Source: Utricularia gibba
Taxonomy: Eukaryota > Streptophyta > Magnoliopsida > Lamiales > Lentibulariaceae
Direction: 5' to 3'
Assembly: GCA_002189035.1 (NCBI GenBank)
Contig: NEEC01000002.1
Coordinates: 6,037,001-6,101,000 of the forward strand
DNA length: 64,000 bases
Position numbers and translations under genes: made by a program. Of the stretch, positions 23,215 through 36,134 are shown in pieces. The notes below the pieces were generated by a model. The model did not search any database, was not told the DNA's origin, and saw only the letters and a list, made by a program, of their open reading frames with translations. Each line of letters begins with the position of its first letter. Position 1 is the first letter of the stretch.

Positions 23215-26200
23215 ATGCTTGGAAAACGGATTCTGGAAATAGGAATGCCTAAGGTGAAGCGTTGCTCAGTGGAGAAGGAAGAAATCGTCCAATGGGAGAC
23301 GCCCACTGCGGATTCTGTAAACTCGAAGAACACGCAGGGTCAATTTTTCAGCATTCCTGTTTTTCAATCCCAAAACGAAACCAGTAATTTCTCCAAAATT
23401 TGTTCTCCGACTACAGTATCAGTGTCCAATGGCGATTTGAATCCTGTTCGCCGGGCAGCAGCAAAGAATAAGCCACCGCTTTTAAAGTCTTCTCGTGGGC
23501 GTAGGCAAGCGTTGCCCACAAAGTTTAGTGATTCCGTTTTGCACACATGGAAGAAAGAAAAGGCGGATTCCCCTGATGAATACCAAAGTGACGAGGATGT
23601 AGCTCGGAAAAAGAATTTTGAACTAGAGGAACCGGATGAATATAATGACGTTTATTTGGTCAAGAAGCCACGGATTGAAAGGAACGTTGCATTTTGTTTG
23701 AAAAATATAATTTTAGAGCCTTATCCCAGTTCAAGAAATCCGTTGCCGTCGGCTCAGGAAGTATCACGTCGGGCTACTCCTTTGGTGGGAGACGCTGAAA
23801 GTCTGAGTGGATATGCGGGAGTTCAAAAACAATCGAAGGTTCGGGCTAATGAGAAGAAGGCAGATTTTTATGAACTTGATGAGTTTAAAGTGGGGGATGT
23901 AGTTTGGGCGAAATGTGGGAAGAACTTCCCTGCTTGGCCTGCTGTAGTTATTGATCCTCTTTATCAAGCCCCTGAAGCGGTACTGAGAGCATCTGTTCCT
24001 GGCACACTTTGTGTGATGTTCTACGGCTACGCAAAGAATGGGCGAAGGGTAATCTCCTCTAATAAAAAAATTGGAAAAAGTTTAGCAAAGAGGGTTTCAT
24101 GATCAGCAAATTATCTTCCTTGATTTGTTCCGCTGACACTGTGTTAGTGGGTAAGCTGAAAAAGAAAGTTTCTTAATGCCGCTTGTGTTGTTTTTTGCAG
24201 GATTATGCGTGGGTTAAAGCTGGAATGGTCTTTCCATTTCATGAGTACGCTGACAGGTGAAACTAAATTCAGCATCTTGCAGAAAATTCATGATCTAGAA
24301 TTCAAGTGAAATGGTGTGTGTTTATGATATTAGGTTTCAGGGGCAGACTAAGTTATATGGCAGTAAACCTAGTGATCTCCTTATGGCTATAGAGGAAGCG
24401 ATATTAGCTGAAAACGGCTTTGCAAATCCTACCGCAGATGCTGAGCAGGAAACAGTATCTCTTCGCAGCAATGGCAGTACTGGAGTGGTGACTGGATCTA
24501 ATCAGATCTTAGAATCCACTGCTCATCAGGCAAGCTTCAACTGAGATTTCTAGTGCAACTTTTTGGTGATTATGGCGCTAGTTAGTAGTTTTACACTGCG
24601 AATTGATTTTACTGGGATGGGCTGTGGAGACTTACCTGTAGTATCTGAAAAATTGAGTTGGTTTTTGTGACGCCTTGAATGATGCTAGATTTATTATTGT
24701 AAAAAAATAATAATAATAAAGAAAGTGATGTTCGATCACTATTGAACTCTCATCGTGTAGTGAATTTTTCCGATTATCATAGGCAGTAGATTTCATGCTT
24801 TCCCATTGAGTAAAAGTATGATGACCTTTTTTATGCAAGAAGTTTGATTGGTGTATCCTTAACTGTCTTTATGAAGGATACGGGTGATAATGTCAGAGGC
24901 ACACGAGAGTGTAACAGCTGTGGATTGATATATTCCAGCAAGATGGTGAAGAAGGAGAAAACAGATAAAGGCGTCTTCCTGTGCTGTCATTGTATTAAGG
25001 TTTGCTGATAGTTGTTTTTCTATCATTGCTGGAGTGATATACAAAATGATATGTATAGCTTCTGATCTTTAGAATGTTGAACTTGCAGTTGAGAAACTCT
25101 AAACAATTTTGTGGCATTTGCAAGAAAATTTGGCATCATTCTGATGGAGGTGGTTGGGTGAGAAATCCACCTTGAATTCTCTGTCTGTGGGGTTTTCTGA
25201 TTTATTTTACTTAATTAATTAAGTTTTTATGCTTCCTTGATTTAGGTCTGTTGCGATAGATGCAATGTCTGGATTCATGCAGAATGTGCCAACATTCCTA
25301 CTGATATTTTGAAGGTCTGCCTACAGATTCTTATGCATCGAGATGTATTTTATGCTTTCAGGGAGTTATTTTCATGCAAATTATTAAGTTTGTACTTTTG
25401 TCATGCGTGTGTTATATGTAGGACATAGAAAACAAGGATTTCATTTGTTCTGAATGCAAAACAAAATCCAGAGCTGAATTCATGCAATTGGAGAGGAAGC
25501 AGTTTTATACAAGGTTTGGATTTTAAAGGAGTTTTTTCTTCATCCATCTTCATTTTTTCTTCCCTTAATTGATCTTTCCATTCTGGTTTTTACAGGCCTG
25601 CTGAAAAGCGTGGAACTAAAGCCCCTCCTGAAAAGATCATTGTCATCTGTAATGGGATGGAAGCAATTTATTACCCAAGCCTTCACTTGTAAGTTTTCCT
25701 TTACTTGAGGTGTAACTGGATATGTGTGAACATAGCTTCGATGGTGTGTCTCATATCATGGAATATTCTGATTTTTTAATGAACTGACTAAATGTTTGTC
25801 TTACTGTTCTCAGGGTCCAGTGTACATGCGGTGCCTGTGGGACCAAGAAATATGGACTGAGTCAGTGGGAGAAGCACACTGGATGCCGAGCTAAGAAATG
25901 GAAGCATAGCGTAAAAATCAAGGGTTCCAATACAACACTTGAAAGATGGGTTGGTTTTACTACATGTTTGTGGCATGCTTTCTTAAATGATTTATGATAT
26001 TGGCACTCTTGCGCATTATAGAGTTCTCTTTCATTTTGGCTTAGTTATCCACCTTACCATGCTATGTATTTGTCGTTAAAAAAAATTCAAATGAGCTTCT
26101 TTTCTGTACCCATGCTTGTATGTCCATTTAAGTGAATTGTAACCTATAACTCATGTTTGTTGGTTTTATCTGATAATCTATCTATCCTGCAGTTATCAGA

Positions 26201-29118
26201 TTACAGTGCGTATGGTGTCAGTAATGTGAAATTGGATAAGCAGCAACTGTTTGCGTTTCTTAAAGGTGTTACTTTGCTTTTCGTTGTTCAAGATGGATAA
26301 TACATTACGCACTAGTGGGCTATTTCTTACCAAGTCAATTTCACAGAAAGCTACGAGCCTATTCTTGCAAAGTGGACGACTGAGAGATGTGCAATTTGTA
26401 GATGGGTTGAAGATTGGGATTATAATAAAATAATAATATGCAACAGGTATGTCTAGCTAAGATTAATGCTTCTCATTTAAACTAGGGAAAAGACGTTTTT
26501 TTCAATTGAAGCTAACTCTCTTTTAATTAAGGTGTCAAATTGCCGTACACCAAGAATGCTATGGTGCCAGAAAAGTTTCCGATTTTTCTTCTTGGGTCTG
26601 CCGAGCTTGTGAAACTCCAGAGATTGAGAGACAATGCTGCTTGTGTCCGGTCAAAGGTATGTCCTGCAACTTAGCTTGAACTTGTCTTTGTTGCTGTAGC
26701 AGTGGTTTAATTTCACTGATTCATTTCTAATCAGGGGGTGCTTTGAAGCCAACCGACATTGATGGTTTGTGGGTTCATGTCACATGTGCTTGGTTCCGTC
26801 CAGAAGTTTCAATTTTGGATGCTGAGAACATGGAACCAGCGACTGGGCTTCTTAGGATTCCGCCAACTGCATTCACAAAGGTTGGAATCCAAATATTGCA
26901 ATTGTTATTTTCCGTGGAACTGAATAGGAGTTCTTTTGCATGTGAAATGTCTTTCCTGTAGTAGCATTGAACTGGATAATTTGAGTTTTTTTTTTTCAAT
27001 TTAAACGAAAGTTTCCATCATTGTTTTCCTCTTCCTCATTTCTCAATTATCTGAATTATGCAGGCCTGCGTTATCTGCAAGCAGATTCATGGTTCTTGCA
27101 CACAGTGTTACAAATGCTCCACACATTTTCATGCTACATGTGCTTCGCAGGCTGGATTTTGCATGGAAGTAAGCTTTCTCAGTTTTCTCTTTTAATTGAC
27201 TTGATTCTCGTTCGTGTTTTCTATAGTTTTATATTCTCAATAAGGTGGCCAAATAATCAATTAAGGACGTAGATGGCTCAATTTCAGTCAAAGAAACTTG
27301 CTCTTTATTTCTTTTGTTTGATATAATGTTGTCGTCTTCAAAACCCAGTTACACTGCTCCGAGAAGAATGGGACACAGACAACGAAGTGGATATCCTATT
27401 GTCCTTTTCACAGGTATGACTGTCTGCCATGCTTTCTCTGTGTTCTGTTAGATTAGTAACCTGCTTACCTACTTTGGAGTTTCCCTTTCATCGCCATAGT
27501 TAGATTTCTGTATGAACCAGGCTTAGTTCACCAGCTTCTTGTCTTATATATATTCTTGCTCTCGTGCAGTCGTAAAATAAGTGATTAAGGAATCTAGTAA
27601 TCAATGTAATTTGTGACACTACTGTAATTGGGATGCAAAACTTTTCAGGACTCCAAGTTCTGAGAATGGATTGGTTATCCAGACGCCACATGGTATATTC
27701 TCTAATCGAAGTTTACTGCAAAACCAATATCAAAAACAGTGCTTGAGAGGTTCAAGGCTTATCTCACATCGGACCACTGAGGACAATGCGTCATCTCCTC
27801 CTACTTTGGTGGAATTTGATGAAATGTCTGCAGCAAGGTGTCGCATCTACAAAACATCAAGGCTCGAGGTAGCTTAATCCTTTCTTTGTAATGCCCTGAT
27901 GTTTTCACTGGATTTATGGCACTTGGATTTTTTTATTATTTATAATTTCAAATATGGTTAGTTTTATTGTTCTGTTTTCGTTCAATGCTACAGAAAACTG
28001 GAATAGATTCTGTTTTTCACCGGTTATCGGGACCTCGCCATCATTCATTCCATGAAATTGATTGTCTACGTTTGTGCGACAAAGTAAGAAATGCCCTTCA
28101 GGTGATTATTATGCATATCACTCCTGTCTAGTTTTTAACTCACTGTTGTTGCCCTTTTGCTTTTTTTCATCGTAAAGGATAATCAAGAAGCAAAAGCTTT
28201 TTCGACATTCATGGAACGACTTGAGCATTTAAAGGTAGCTTGTATGTTAAATATGCCAATCTTCATTTACGCTATGAGAAGATCTCATGGAAATTAACGG
28301 TCTTCCCATATTTGATTCTTCAGAGGACAGAGAAATTTTATGTTTGTTTTGGTAAATCAAGGATACATGGATGGGGCCTCTTTGCCAGGCGGGACATCCT
28401 TGAAGGGCAGATGGTAATATGTCTATCCCATATCTTCTCTTTGTGATTCACAAGCAATGCAGTTCTCATATGCCCTGCTTGCTGCTGCTCTTGAAATTGT
28501 TCAGGTTGTGGAGTACCGTGGCGAACAGGTTAGACGTAGCATAGCAGACCTCAGGGAAGCCCGGTATCGGCTCGAGGGCAAAGATTGCTATGTAAGTTCA
28601 TCAAGGGCCCTCCTCTTCATCATTCCCAAGCTCAATCAACTGCTACTCCCTTTGCTGATTTTTGGTTTCTGTTTGATTACTACTCAAGCTCTTCAAAATC
28701 AGCGAGGAAGTGGTGATCGATGCTACGAATCAGGGGAACATAGCCCGCCTCATCAACCATTCAGTACACTTCATTTTTCGAATCCTGTTTTCTCTGCATG
28801 CCGCTTCTCCTATTGCTTCTGAACATCAAGCATTGTGTGCAGTGCATGCCAAACTGTTATGCAAGGATTGTTGGCGTGGGGGACGACGAGAGCCGAATAG
28901 TTCTCATCGCAAAAACCAACGTCTCCGCCGGCGACGAGCTGACGTACGCTACCCCTCCCTCTCCCTTTCCCTTTTGGGGTGCTCCACTGTTTAGATCACT
29001 GTCTCATGATGCCATGCCCAATCTCAGGTACGACTACTTGTTCGATCCAGACGAGCACGAGGACGTCAAGGTCCCCTGCTTGTGCGGCGCTCCCAACTGC
29101 CGGAGGTTCTTGAACTAA
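23215..29118 (+). CDS. Histone-lysine N-methyltransferase, ATX3/ATX4/ATX5 type
   Basis: This trithorax-type enzyme methylates histone H3 lysine 4 in chromatin. Twenty-three exons were traced (first 23215-24048, last 29028-29118), summing to 3,111 nt or 1,036 residues, matching ATX4/ATX5 size. Domains in order: PWWP at about residues 225-310 ([20 protein letters not shown]...[16 protein letters not shown]); PHD finger ([39 protein letters not shown]); extended PHD ([57 protein letters not shown]); SET ([56 protein letters not shown]) and post-SET cysteines (CLCGAPNC). The NHS motif and the YDY tyrosine of the active site are present. The start at 23,215 gives a short leader before MPKVKRC, as in relatives. 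Intron 3 appears to use a GC donor (24,530). Confidence 0.96.
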
Positions 29119-30314
29119 CACCTGAGTCAGTCCCATCACACAGCGCCATGAACATGATGAATATGAGAATATGGTGGATGCAGCAGAGCCTGCCTCCCCC
29201 CAACCCCCCTCACAAGAAATATTGGTTTGGTTTGGTTTGGTTTGATTTAGTGTAGCAACAGAATGATGCAATTTACATAGAGGAATGAATGAATGAATGA
29301 ATGAAGCAGTCAGTATATGCCATGCATTTCTTGAGGCTCTTGCTGCACAATGGATGAAATATTTGAAAATTGGCCATTTTTAATACACTTTTTTTATCTG
29401 AATATATGAAATATAAAAAATCAGCTATTATACAACCCTGGTTCACAAATAATAGTTGATAAGTGACTTAAGTGATGGACACATCATTGTTTTGTGATAT
29501 AGGGATTTGAAAATTTTGTTAGATTTGGAGCTAATTTTATAATTTGAAATTGTGTTTCAAAAATATAGTCAATTTTGAAATTATATGAATAAAATTAAGT
29601 TAACATTAAAACTGTTTTGTGATATATTAAAAAGTTTAATAAAATAAAATATATAATATAAATTTAATACTATTAAATTATCATATAATTTAATAGTATG
29701 ATATAAATATATACAAATAACTTTATTTTCATATTATAATCATTGTCTATCAAAAATTAATATCATAAAAAAATAATTTATTTAAATTTAAATAAAAATA
29801 ATATTAAAAAATCATTTTTTAAAATATTATTTAGTTAAATATAATTATAATTAACATTAAATAAAATAAGGAATAAATGTGATTCTAAATAAATTATTTT
29901 ATATAAATTTATTAAAAAAATTCTCACAATCATGAACTTATTTAAACACATGAAATAAACACAATATAATTCATAATTTTACTTTTAAACCCAATTAAGA
30001 AAACAATATCTCACAATACATGTACACGTGCAAACCAAAAGAGGCAAAAATGTTTTCAATAATCTTTTTTTTAGTCAATTGCATTTATATCCATATTAAA
30101 AGTTTACCCTCTAACCTAAAATACAAAATAAATCATGCAAACTAATTTGACTTGAAAAAAATAAGGTTAGGCAACGTAGGGTGGGATAATATATATTTTT
30201 ATTATTATTATTGTTTCGATAATATCTGTGGAATTAAGCAAGGGGCATGAGGCGTAGTGTCTCCATAAAGGAACTTGGGTGTGGAGGGGGCGGGCCGTCA
30301 GGGAGAAGCTGAAA
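29119..30314. other. Intergenic region with short tandem repeats
   Basis: A TTTGG-type repeat occurs at about 29,221-29,245 and an (AATG)n run at about 29,284-29,304, both just downstream of the ATX-type gene. From 29,340 to 30,040 the sequence is AT-rich and empty of genes. From about 30,050 the desaturase promoter begins; this part is repeated near 34,410. Confidence 0.6.
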
Positions 30315-31586
30315 ATGTTTCCAGCAAGCTGTGCCTTCTCTCTTCTTCCTCAGTCGACCATCTGGGCGTCTCCCAAGTTTTTCGTCTCCTCCTCTGCTCT
30401 CCAAGCTCGTTCCAGGTATCTCTTTGGTTTGGTAACTTGCGTTTTTCAGTGGTTGCTCTGGTTTAAAGGGGTCTCTGTTGCAGAGGAATCAAGGCTGTGA
30501 AGACGCAGCAGATCACACACTCTATGCCTCCTGAGAAGCTTGAGATCTTCAAGTCATTGGAAGAGTGGGCTTCTGAGAATGTTCTGGTTTATCTTAAGCC
30601 TGTTGAGAAGTGCTGGCAGCCTCAGGATTTTCTGCCGGATCCGTGCGGTGATGGGTTCTTTGATGAGATCAGGGAGCTGAGGAGGAGGACGGCGGAGGTC
30701 CCGGATGATTACCTGGTTGTTCTGGTGGGTGATATGATCACCGAAGAAGCGCTCCCTACGTATCAGACGGTTCTTAATACTTTTGATGGCGTGAGGGATG
30801 AGACAGCGTGTAGCTTGACTTCTTGGGCGAAGTGGATCAGACAATGGACAGCTGAGGAGAACAGGCATGGAGATCTTTTGAACAAGTATTTGTATCTCTC
30901 TGGAAGAGTCGACATGAAGCAGATTGAGAAGACGATTCAGTACCTGATTGGAGCGGGAATGGTAGTACCCTGCCTCTGCCTGCATACTTTTCTTTTCTTC
31001 CTCCTCTGACTCCTCTGTGTTTCAGGATCCAGGCTTTGAGAACAGCCCCTATCATGGATTCATCTACACCTCCTTCCAAGAGCGGGCAACCTTCATCTCC
31101 CACGGGAACACGGCCCGGCTCGCCCTTCACCACGGCGACGACACTCTGGCTCGAGTCTGCGGCACGATCGCCTCGGACGAGAAACGGCATGAGATGGCAT
31201 ACAGTAGAATCGTGGAGAAGCTATTCGAGGTGGATCCCGATGAGACGATACTGGCCTTCGCGAGAATGATGAAGAAGAAGATCATCATGCCGGCGCACTT
31301 CATGCAGGACGGGCGGGACACCAACCTCTTCAGCCATTTCTCCTCCGTCGCTCAACGGCTCGGCGTCTACACTGCAAGCGACTACGCAGACAATGTAGAG
31401 CACTTCGTTGATCGATGGAAGGTGAGGGATCTGGTTGGGCTGTCGCCGAAGGGGCAGGAAGCTCAGGAATATGTATGCGGGCTGGCGGCGAAGATCCGGA
31501 GACTGGAAGAGAGAGCTCAGAGCCGGATCAAGGAAGGCCGGAGGATCCGATTTAGCTGGATACACGACAAGGAAGTGCAGCTCTGA
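30315..31586 (+). CDS. Acyl-[acyl-carrier-protein] desaturase, chloroplastic
   Basis: This soluble plastid di-iron enzyme puts a double bond into acyl-ACP (classically delta-9 of stearoyl-ACP) using ferredoxin and oxygen. Three exons, 30315-30415, 30484-30961 and 31026-31586, total 1,140 nt or 379 residues. The first 34 or so residues, rich in serine and alanine, look like a transit peptide. Iron ligands are visible in [34 protein letters not shown] and [11 protein letters not shown]. Other family landmarks are [51 protein letters not shown] and the C-terminal [11 protein letters not shown]. Some positions differ from housekeeping SAD proteins (for example FENSPYHGF and [10 protein letters not shown]), so regiospecificity cannot be told. 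It is the intact member of a tandem pair. Confidence 0.95.
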
Positions 31587-32599
31587 GACGAATGCTGCTG
31601 CTGCTGCTACTGCTGTCTTCCTACAATACTTGTGTACTGTTATGGATCGAAATAACATTGCCATCATCACCATCCTCTCCTTGTTCTATACATGATCATT
31701 AAACACAAAATGCAGTTGGCAATACCCTGATATCGGTTGCTGCTCCACCATCTAGTATTAAAATAAACGATATCATATTTAAAATTAAAACAATCAAATA
31801 TATAATAAATTATAAATAATTAGTAATTGATTGATTTCAATTTTTTTTTAATGTGATACACATTTTTTATATATTTAAGCTTTACATATGTTCGTTCGAT
31901 TCATTTGATTCTGATTTTCAATATTATTTGCACTACTCCTATGCACATAAACAAAGCCCCGAAGTGAAGAAGTTATCACTCAAGGTTAATACCTCTCTCA
32001 ACATTCATCATCTTCCAAGTTAATCAGAGCTGCCACGTCTTTCCAAATAAAATTCCAACATTCACGACTGGATGATATATAATAAATATTAATTATATTG
32101 AAAAATATTATATTTAAATAGTTATTAATAATTTATAATTTATTATATACTTTAACATTTTATTTATTTTCTGGAATTAATATAATATTAGACTAGAAAA
32201 TTGGGAGTATTTGGATGATCCAACACCAGCCGCAGTTTCTCGTGGTCAGAGCAGTTCCACTTGGCTTGTGTATCCTCACGGAAATACACTCGGACAAATT
32301 TACGTATGACACAATGTGCGTGCTTGTCAAATTATATTATTAAAAATGAGTATCTCGTTATTTATTTCAAATATTTTTAAAATAGCAATTATAAATGTGA
32401 GATTTTAAATAATTAATATTTTAAAAATAAAAGAAAAAGGAGTGATAGAATTTGAATATTTCACATAGCATTAAATAATATTATCTCTTAATTTTTGTTG
32501 AGTTTTTTATATTTCATTTCAATCATTTTCATTTTTAAATTTGAATTTTATTTTATGTTTCTAAGTTTGGTTTTTTTCTCTCTTTTTTTGAATTTCATT

Positions 32600-32790
32600 A
32601 GATTTGGCTTAAACGAATCTTACATCGGTTACATATAGAGAACAATATGTATTTAAATAGATGGATAATCATAATCTTATAAAAATATTTTTTTCTAAAA
32701 CAAAAAATATAAAACCGTGAAAATGGATATCCGAAAACAGATAATATCATATAAAAAAATATAATTTGTTATATTTGATATCAGAGCAAA
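32600..32790 (+). mobile_element. Possible LTR-element remnant with primer-binding-site-like motif
   Basis: TGATATCAGAGC at 32,776-32,787 differs by one base from the TGGTATCAGAGC primer-binding site used by many plant LTR elements. A sequence similar to TRIM termini (TTACATCGGTTACATATAGAG) lies at about 32,618. The stretch is missing from the sister unit near 37,500-37,900, which fits an insertion. No second LTR was found. Confidence 0.35.
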
Positions 32791-33705
32791 ATCTAAATCT
32801 GTAATTAATGGTAGGGCGATTCTCACGGAGGAGGATGAGTTTCTAAAGGGGGTGGAAGAGCCCAATTTTCTAAAATTTCATTGAGTATGGTGATCAAGTT
32901 ATATTCTATGAAGTATTTATAAAACATAAACTCATCTCAAATATTTAATATTATATTTTGCATTTAGTGTCGAAATTTTTTTATATATTTTATATTAAAA
33001 ATATATTATTTTAAAATATTTTACCGTATATTAATTTTCCGAAATGAAATATGCACCACAGGTATTTCTCCCTTACAAGCATGGAATAATTTTAAAATAA
33101 AAAATTATTCAGTAAATAAGAGAGGAAGAGAAGGGCTCTCTTCGTGATATACCATTTTCCCAAAAACGAGTTTGCAAAACACCCCGATTTTGGATTGGAT
33201 TCGTAAAATACCACATTTTAGATGAGGTTTGTAAAATATCTTGTGTTGGTGTGATATTCGATTATTATTGATTATTTTTATTAAACTGTCATTTTTTTAT
33301 TTTAAATTCAAAAAATTATCAGTGTTTTTATCAACAAATTCTTCTATTACAACAAACTCTCATTAAACCTACTGATTTTGCCATCATCTTTTTCCTCCTT
33401 TTTTTTTTCCTTCCATCAAACTAAGCTGAATCCTTGCTCCTTCCATATCTTATATTATCATATCATAGTCACTGCCTACCAGCAATTAATATCATAACAA
33501 AATATTCTGATTTATAATAGACCGCCGCCTACCTAAAAAAGTATCTTTCCGTGAGTCGTTCTTCAGGTTATTGAAAAATATTCCCTCCCAATTTTATCAA
33601 CCTAAAATAATATTTTCTCCTGTCTTTTTTTTTCTATATTTGTTGTGTATGCTAAATTCTTTAAAAAAATTTTAAATATATTTTAAAAAATTGAAATTAT
33701 ACTAA

Positions 33706-33956
33706 GTCCTTGTTTGATATGAGGGTATAAAATTGGTTTATGGTAAATTTAATAAAATTGTATTGTTTGGTATGTAAGTATAATTATACATTATATATGG
33801 GTATAATAATCATTTTATCTATATAATACCACCATATATGAATATATATATACCTAAGAAGGGATATGAGTATTTTTATACTCATATATTTGAATTTAGC
33901 TAAACCCAAATAATCTAAACCTACTAATACCTAAAACACATCAGTCAAACAAGACC
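33706..33956. mobile_element. Tourist/PIF-Harbinger-like MITE
   Basis: A 251-bp element has terminal inverted repeats GTCCTTGTTTGA (left) and GGTCTTGTTTGA (reverse complement of the right end) and is flanked by TAA at 33,703-33,705 and 33,957-33,959. A three-base TAA target duplication and a TIR of this type are typical of Tourist-like MITEs. The interior is AT-rich and non-coding. It lies between the two duplicated desaturase units. Confidence 0.7.
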
Positions 33957-34664
33957 TAAGGGTTTGTTTGGTTGGGGATTGATTTGAATTATAAAGTATA
34001 TGTTTTTCGTGGAATGAATACGTGTTTAATTGATAGATTTAGAATTGTGTTATTCATGTTTTTCCTTAGAGAGGTATGATTATTATTTTTTTATTATGAC
34101 TTATGAAATGATGAAAATTCAGTTTTTATTTTTTGGTTCGTAGATGTTTGTTTTCAGTAGATTGATGTGTCTCTAGGATTTTGAAAGTCCAATTTCAACT
34201 CTTTCATTAAAATTGATTAATTGGACAATAGAAAAATGTATGCAATACTAAAGCGATGACTAAAAAAGATTATGATTTCTAGCAGAAGAAAAGAATCTAA
34301 GCTCTTCAAAAAAAAAAAAAAACGCGATGCAAGAGTAATCTTATAATGAAGATGAATTGGTTTTTTAGTTTGATTGTAGTAAGTGTTTGATTGATATGAA
34401 TAGAATAAAAAATGTTTTGAATAATCTTTTTTGTTTAGTCAATTGTATTTATATCCTTATTACAAGTTTACCCTCTAACCTAAAATACAAACTAATTTGA
34501 AAAAAAATGGTTAGGCAATGCTGGGTTGGATAATCATATATATATATATATATATAGTATTCTTATTTCGATAATATCTCTGTGATTAAGCTAAGGGCAT
34601 GAGGAGTGGTGTCTTTTTATAAAGGAACTTAGGTGTGGAGGGGGGCGGCAGGGAGAAGCTGAAA

Positions 34665-36134
34665 ATGTTTCCAGCATGCTCTGCCTTCTCTCTTGTTCCT
34701 CAGTCGGCCATCTGGGCGTCTCCCAAGTTCTTCATCTCCTCCTCTGCTCTCCAAGCTCGTTCCAGGTATCGCCTTGGTTTGGTAACTTGGGTTTCTCAGT
34801 GGGTGGTCTGGTTTAAAGGGGTCTCTGTTGCAGAGGAATCAAGGCGGTGAAGACGCAGCAGATCACACACTCTATGCCTCCTGAGAAGCTCGAGATCTTC
34901 AAGTCATTGGAAGAGTGGGCTTCTGAGAATGTTCTGGTTTATCTTAAGCCTGTTGAAAAGTGCTGGCAGACTCAGGATTTTAGGTAGGATGATTATTTGA
35001 TTGTTAAATATATTGTTTGATAATATTTAAATATAAAAAAATAATAATTATTACAAATGTTACTGTAAAACATCTATAATAATTCATATGAATGATTGGA
35101 AAACACCTATAAACAGTAACCGATCGGTTCCAGTTACGGTTCGATTCAAGGTTTCGTCCGTACTGTTCCAAACCGAAACCGGAATCGTGTATACAGTGAA
35201 TCGCGGTTTTTAAACCGATGGTTCGTTGGAACCGTTCGTTCTGAACCGAAACCGTTCGAAACCAAACCCACCCAACTCTAGGTGATATGATCACCGAAGA
35301 AGCGATCCCTACGTATCAGACGATTGTTAATACCTTGGATGGCGTGAGGGATGAGACAGCCTCTAGCTCGACTTCTTGGGCGAAGTGGATCAGACAATGG
35401 ACAGCTGAGGAGAACAGGCATGGAGATCTGTTGAACAAGTATTTGTATCTTTCTGGAAGAGTGGACATGAAGCAGATTGAGAAGACGATTCAGTACCTGA
35501 TTGGGTCGGGAATGGTAGTAGTCCTGCCTGAATGCTTTTCTTTTCTTCCTCCTCTGACTCCTCTGTGTTTCAGGATGGAGGCTGGGAGAACAAACCCTAT
35601 CATGGATTCATCTACACCTCCTTCCAGGAGAGGGCGACCTTCATCTCCCACGGGAACACGGCCCGGCTCGCGCTGCAGCACGGCGACGACTCTCTGGCTC
35701 GAGTCTGCGGCACGATCGCGTCAGACGAGAAACGGCATGAGATGGCGTACAGTAGAATAGTGGAGAAGCTATTCGAGGTGGATCCCGATGAGACGATGCT
35801 GGCCTTCGCGAGAATGATGAAGAAGAAGATCATCATGCCGGCGCAGTACATGCAGGACAGGCGAGACACCAACCTCTTCAGCTATTTCTCCTCCGTCGCT
35901 CAACGGCTCGGCGTCTACACTGCGAGCGACTACGCAGACAATGTAGAGCACTTCGTTGATCGATGGAAGGTGAGGGATCTGGTTGGACGGTCGCCCAAGG
36001 GGCAGGAAGCTCAGGAATATGTATGCGGGCTGGCGGCGAAGATCCGGAGACTGGAAGAGAGAGCTCAGAGCCGGATCAAGGAAGGCCGGAGGATCCGATT
36101 TAGCTGGATACATGACAGGGAAGTGCAGCTCTGA
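34665..36134 (+). pseudogene. Acyl-ACP desaturase duplicate, exon 2 disrupted
   Basis: This copy is very similar to the gene at 30,315. Exon 1 (34665-34765) and exon 3 (35574-36134) keep full length and frame. Exon 2 is read as 34834-34981 and 35281-35514, separated by a 299-bp block (34982-35280) that replaces 96 coding bases, losing 32 residues from DFLPDP to LVVLV. If the block were spliced out at its GTAGGA...CTCTAG borders, the frame would reach a TGA at once, so no full-length enzyme is expected. Both di-iron motifs remain downstream. High conservation of the other exons suggests a recent loss. Confidence 0.85.
34982..35280. mobile_element. Block replacing part of desaturase exon 2, hAT-like remnant
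   Basis: The right end read on the minus strand begins TAGAGTTGGGTGGGTTTGG and continues with stacked GGTTC/CGGTTTCGG-type words, a texture common at the ends of plant hAT non-autonomous elements. The left end begins AGGTAGGATG after a shared T. No clean 8-bp target duplication is visible because 96 bp of exon are missing. Confidence 0.45.

Larger units (their letters stand above)
30050..33100. repeat. Left copy of the desaturase tandem segmental duplication
   Basis: This segment matches about 34,410-38,135 in order: shared promoter text (for example TTTACCCTCTAACCTAAAAT at about 30,101 and 34,468), the whole desaturase gene, a downstream block around 32,210-32,500 matching 37,150-37,480, and a last block at 32,880-33,100 matching 37,910-38,135. 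Several insertions or deletions differ between the copies. Confidence 0.85.
31587..34664. other. Intergenic region between the desaturase copies
   Basis: The left part (to about 33,100) belongs to the duplicated unit. An LTR/PBS-like remnant lies at about 32,600-32,790 and a Tourist-like MITE at 33,706-33,956. An A-rich tract lies at about 34,307-34,322 and an (AT)n tract at about 34,538-34,556. The right part, from about 34,410, is the duplicated desaturase promoter. No gene is supported. Confidence 0.6.

Noticed and set aside
34982-35280. The 299-bp block read as a new intron of the second desaturase
   Set aside because: Its GT...AG borders would give an immediate TGA stop on joining, and 96 coding bases would still be missing.
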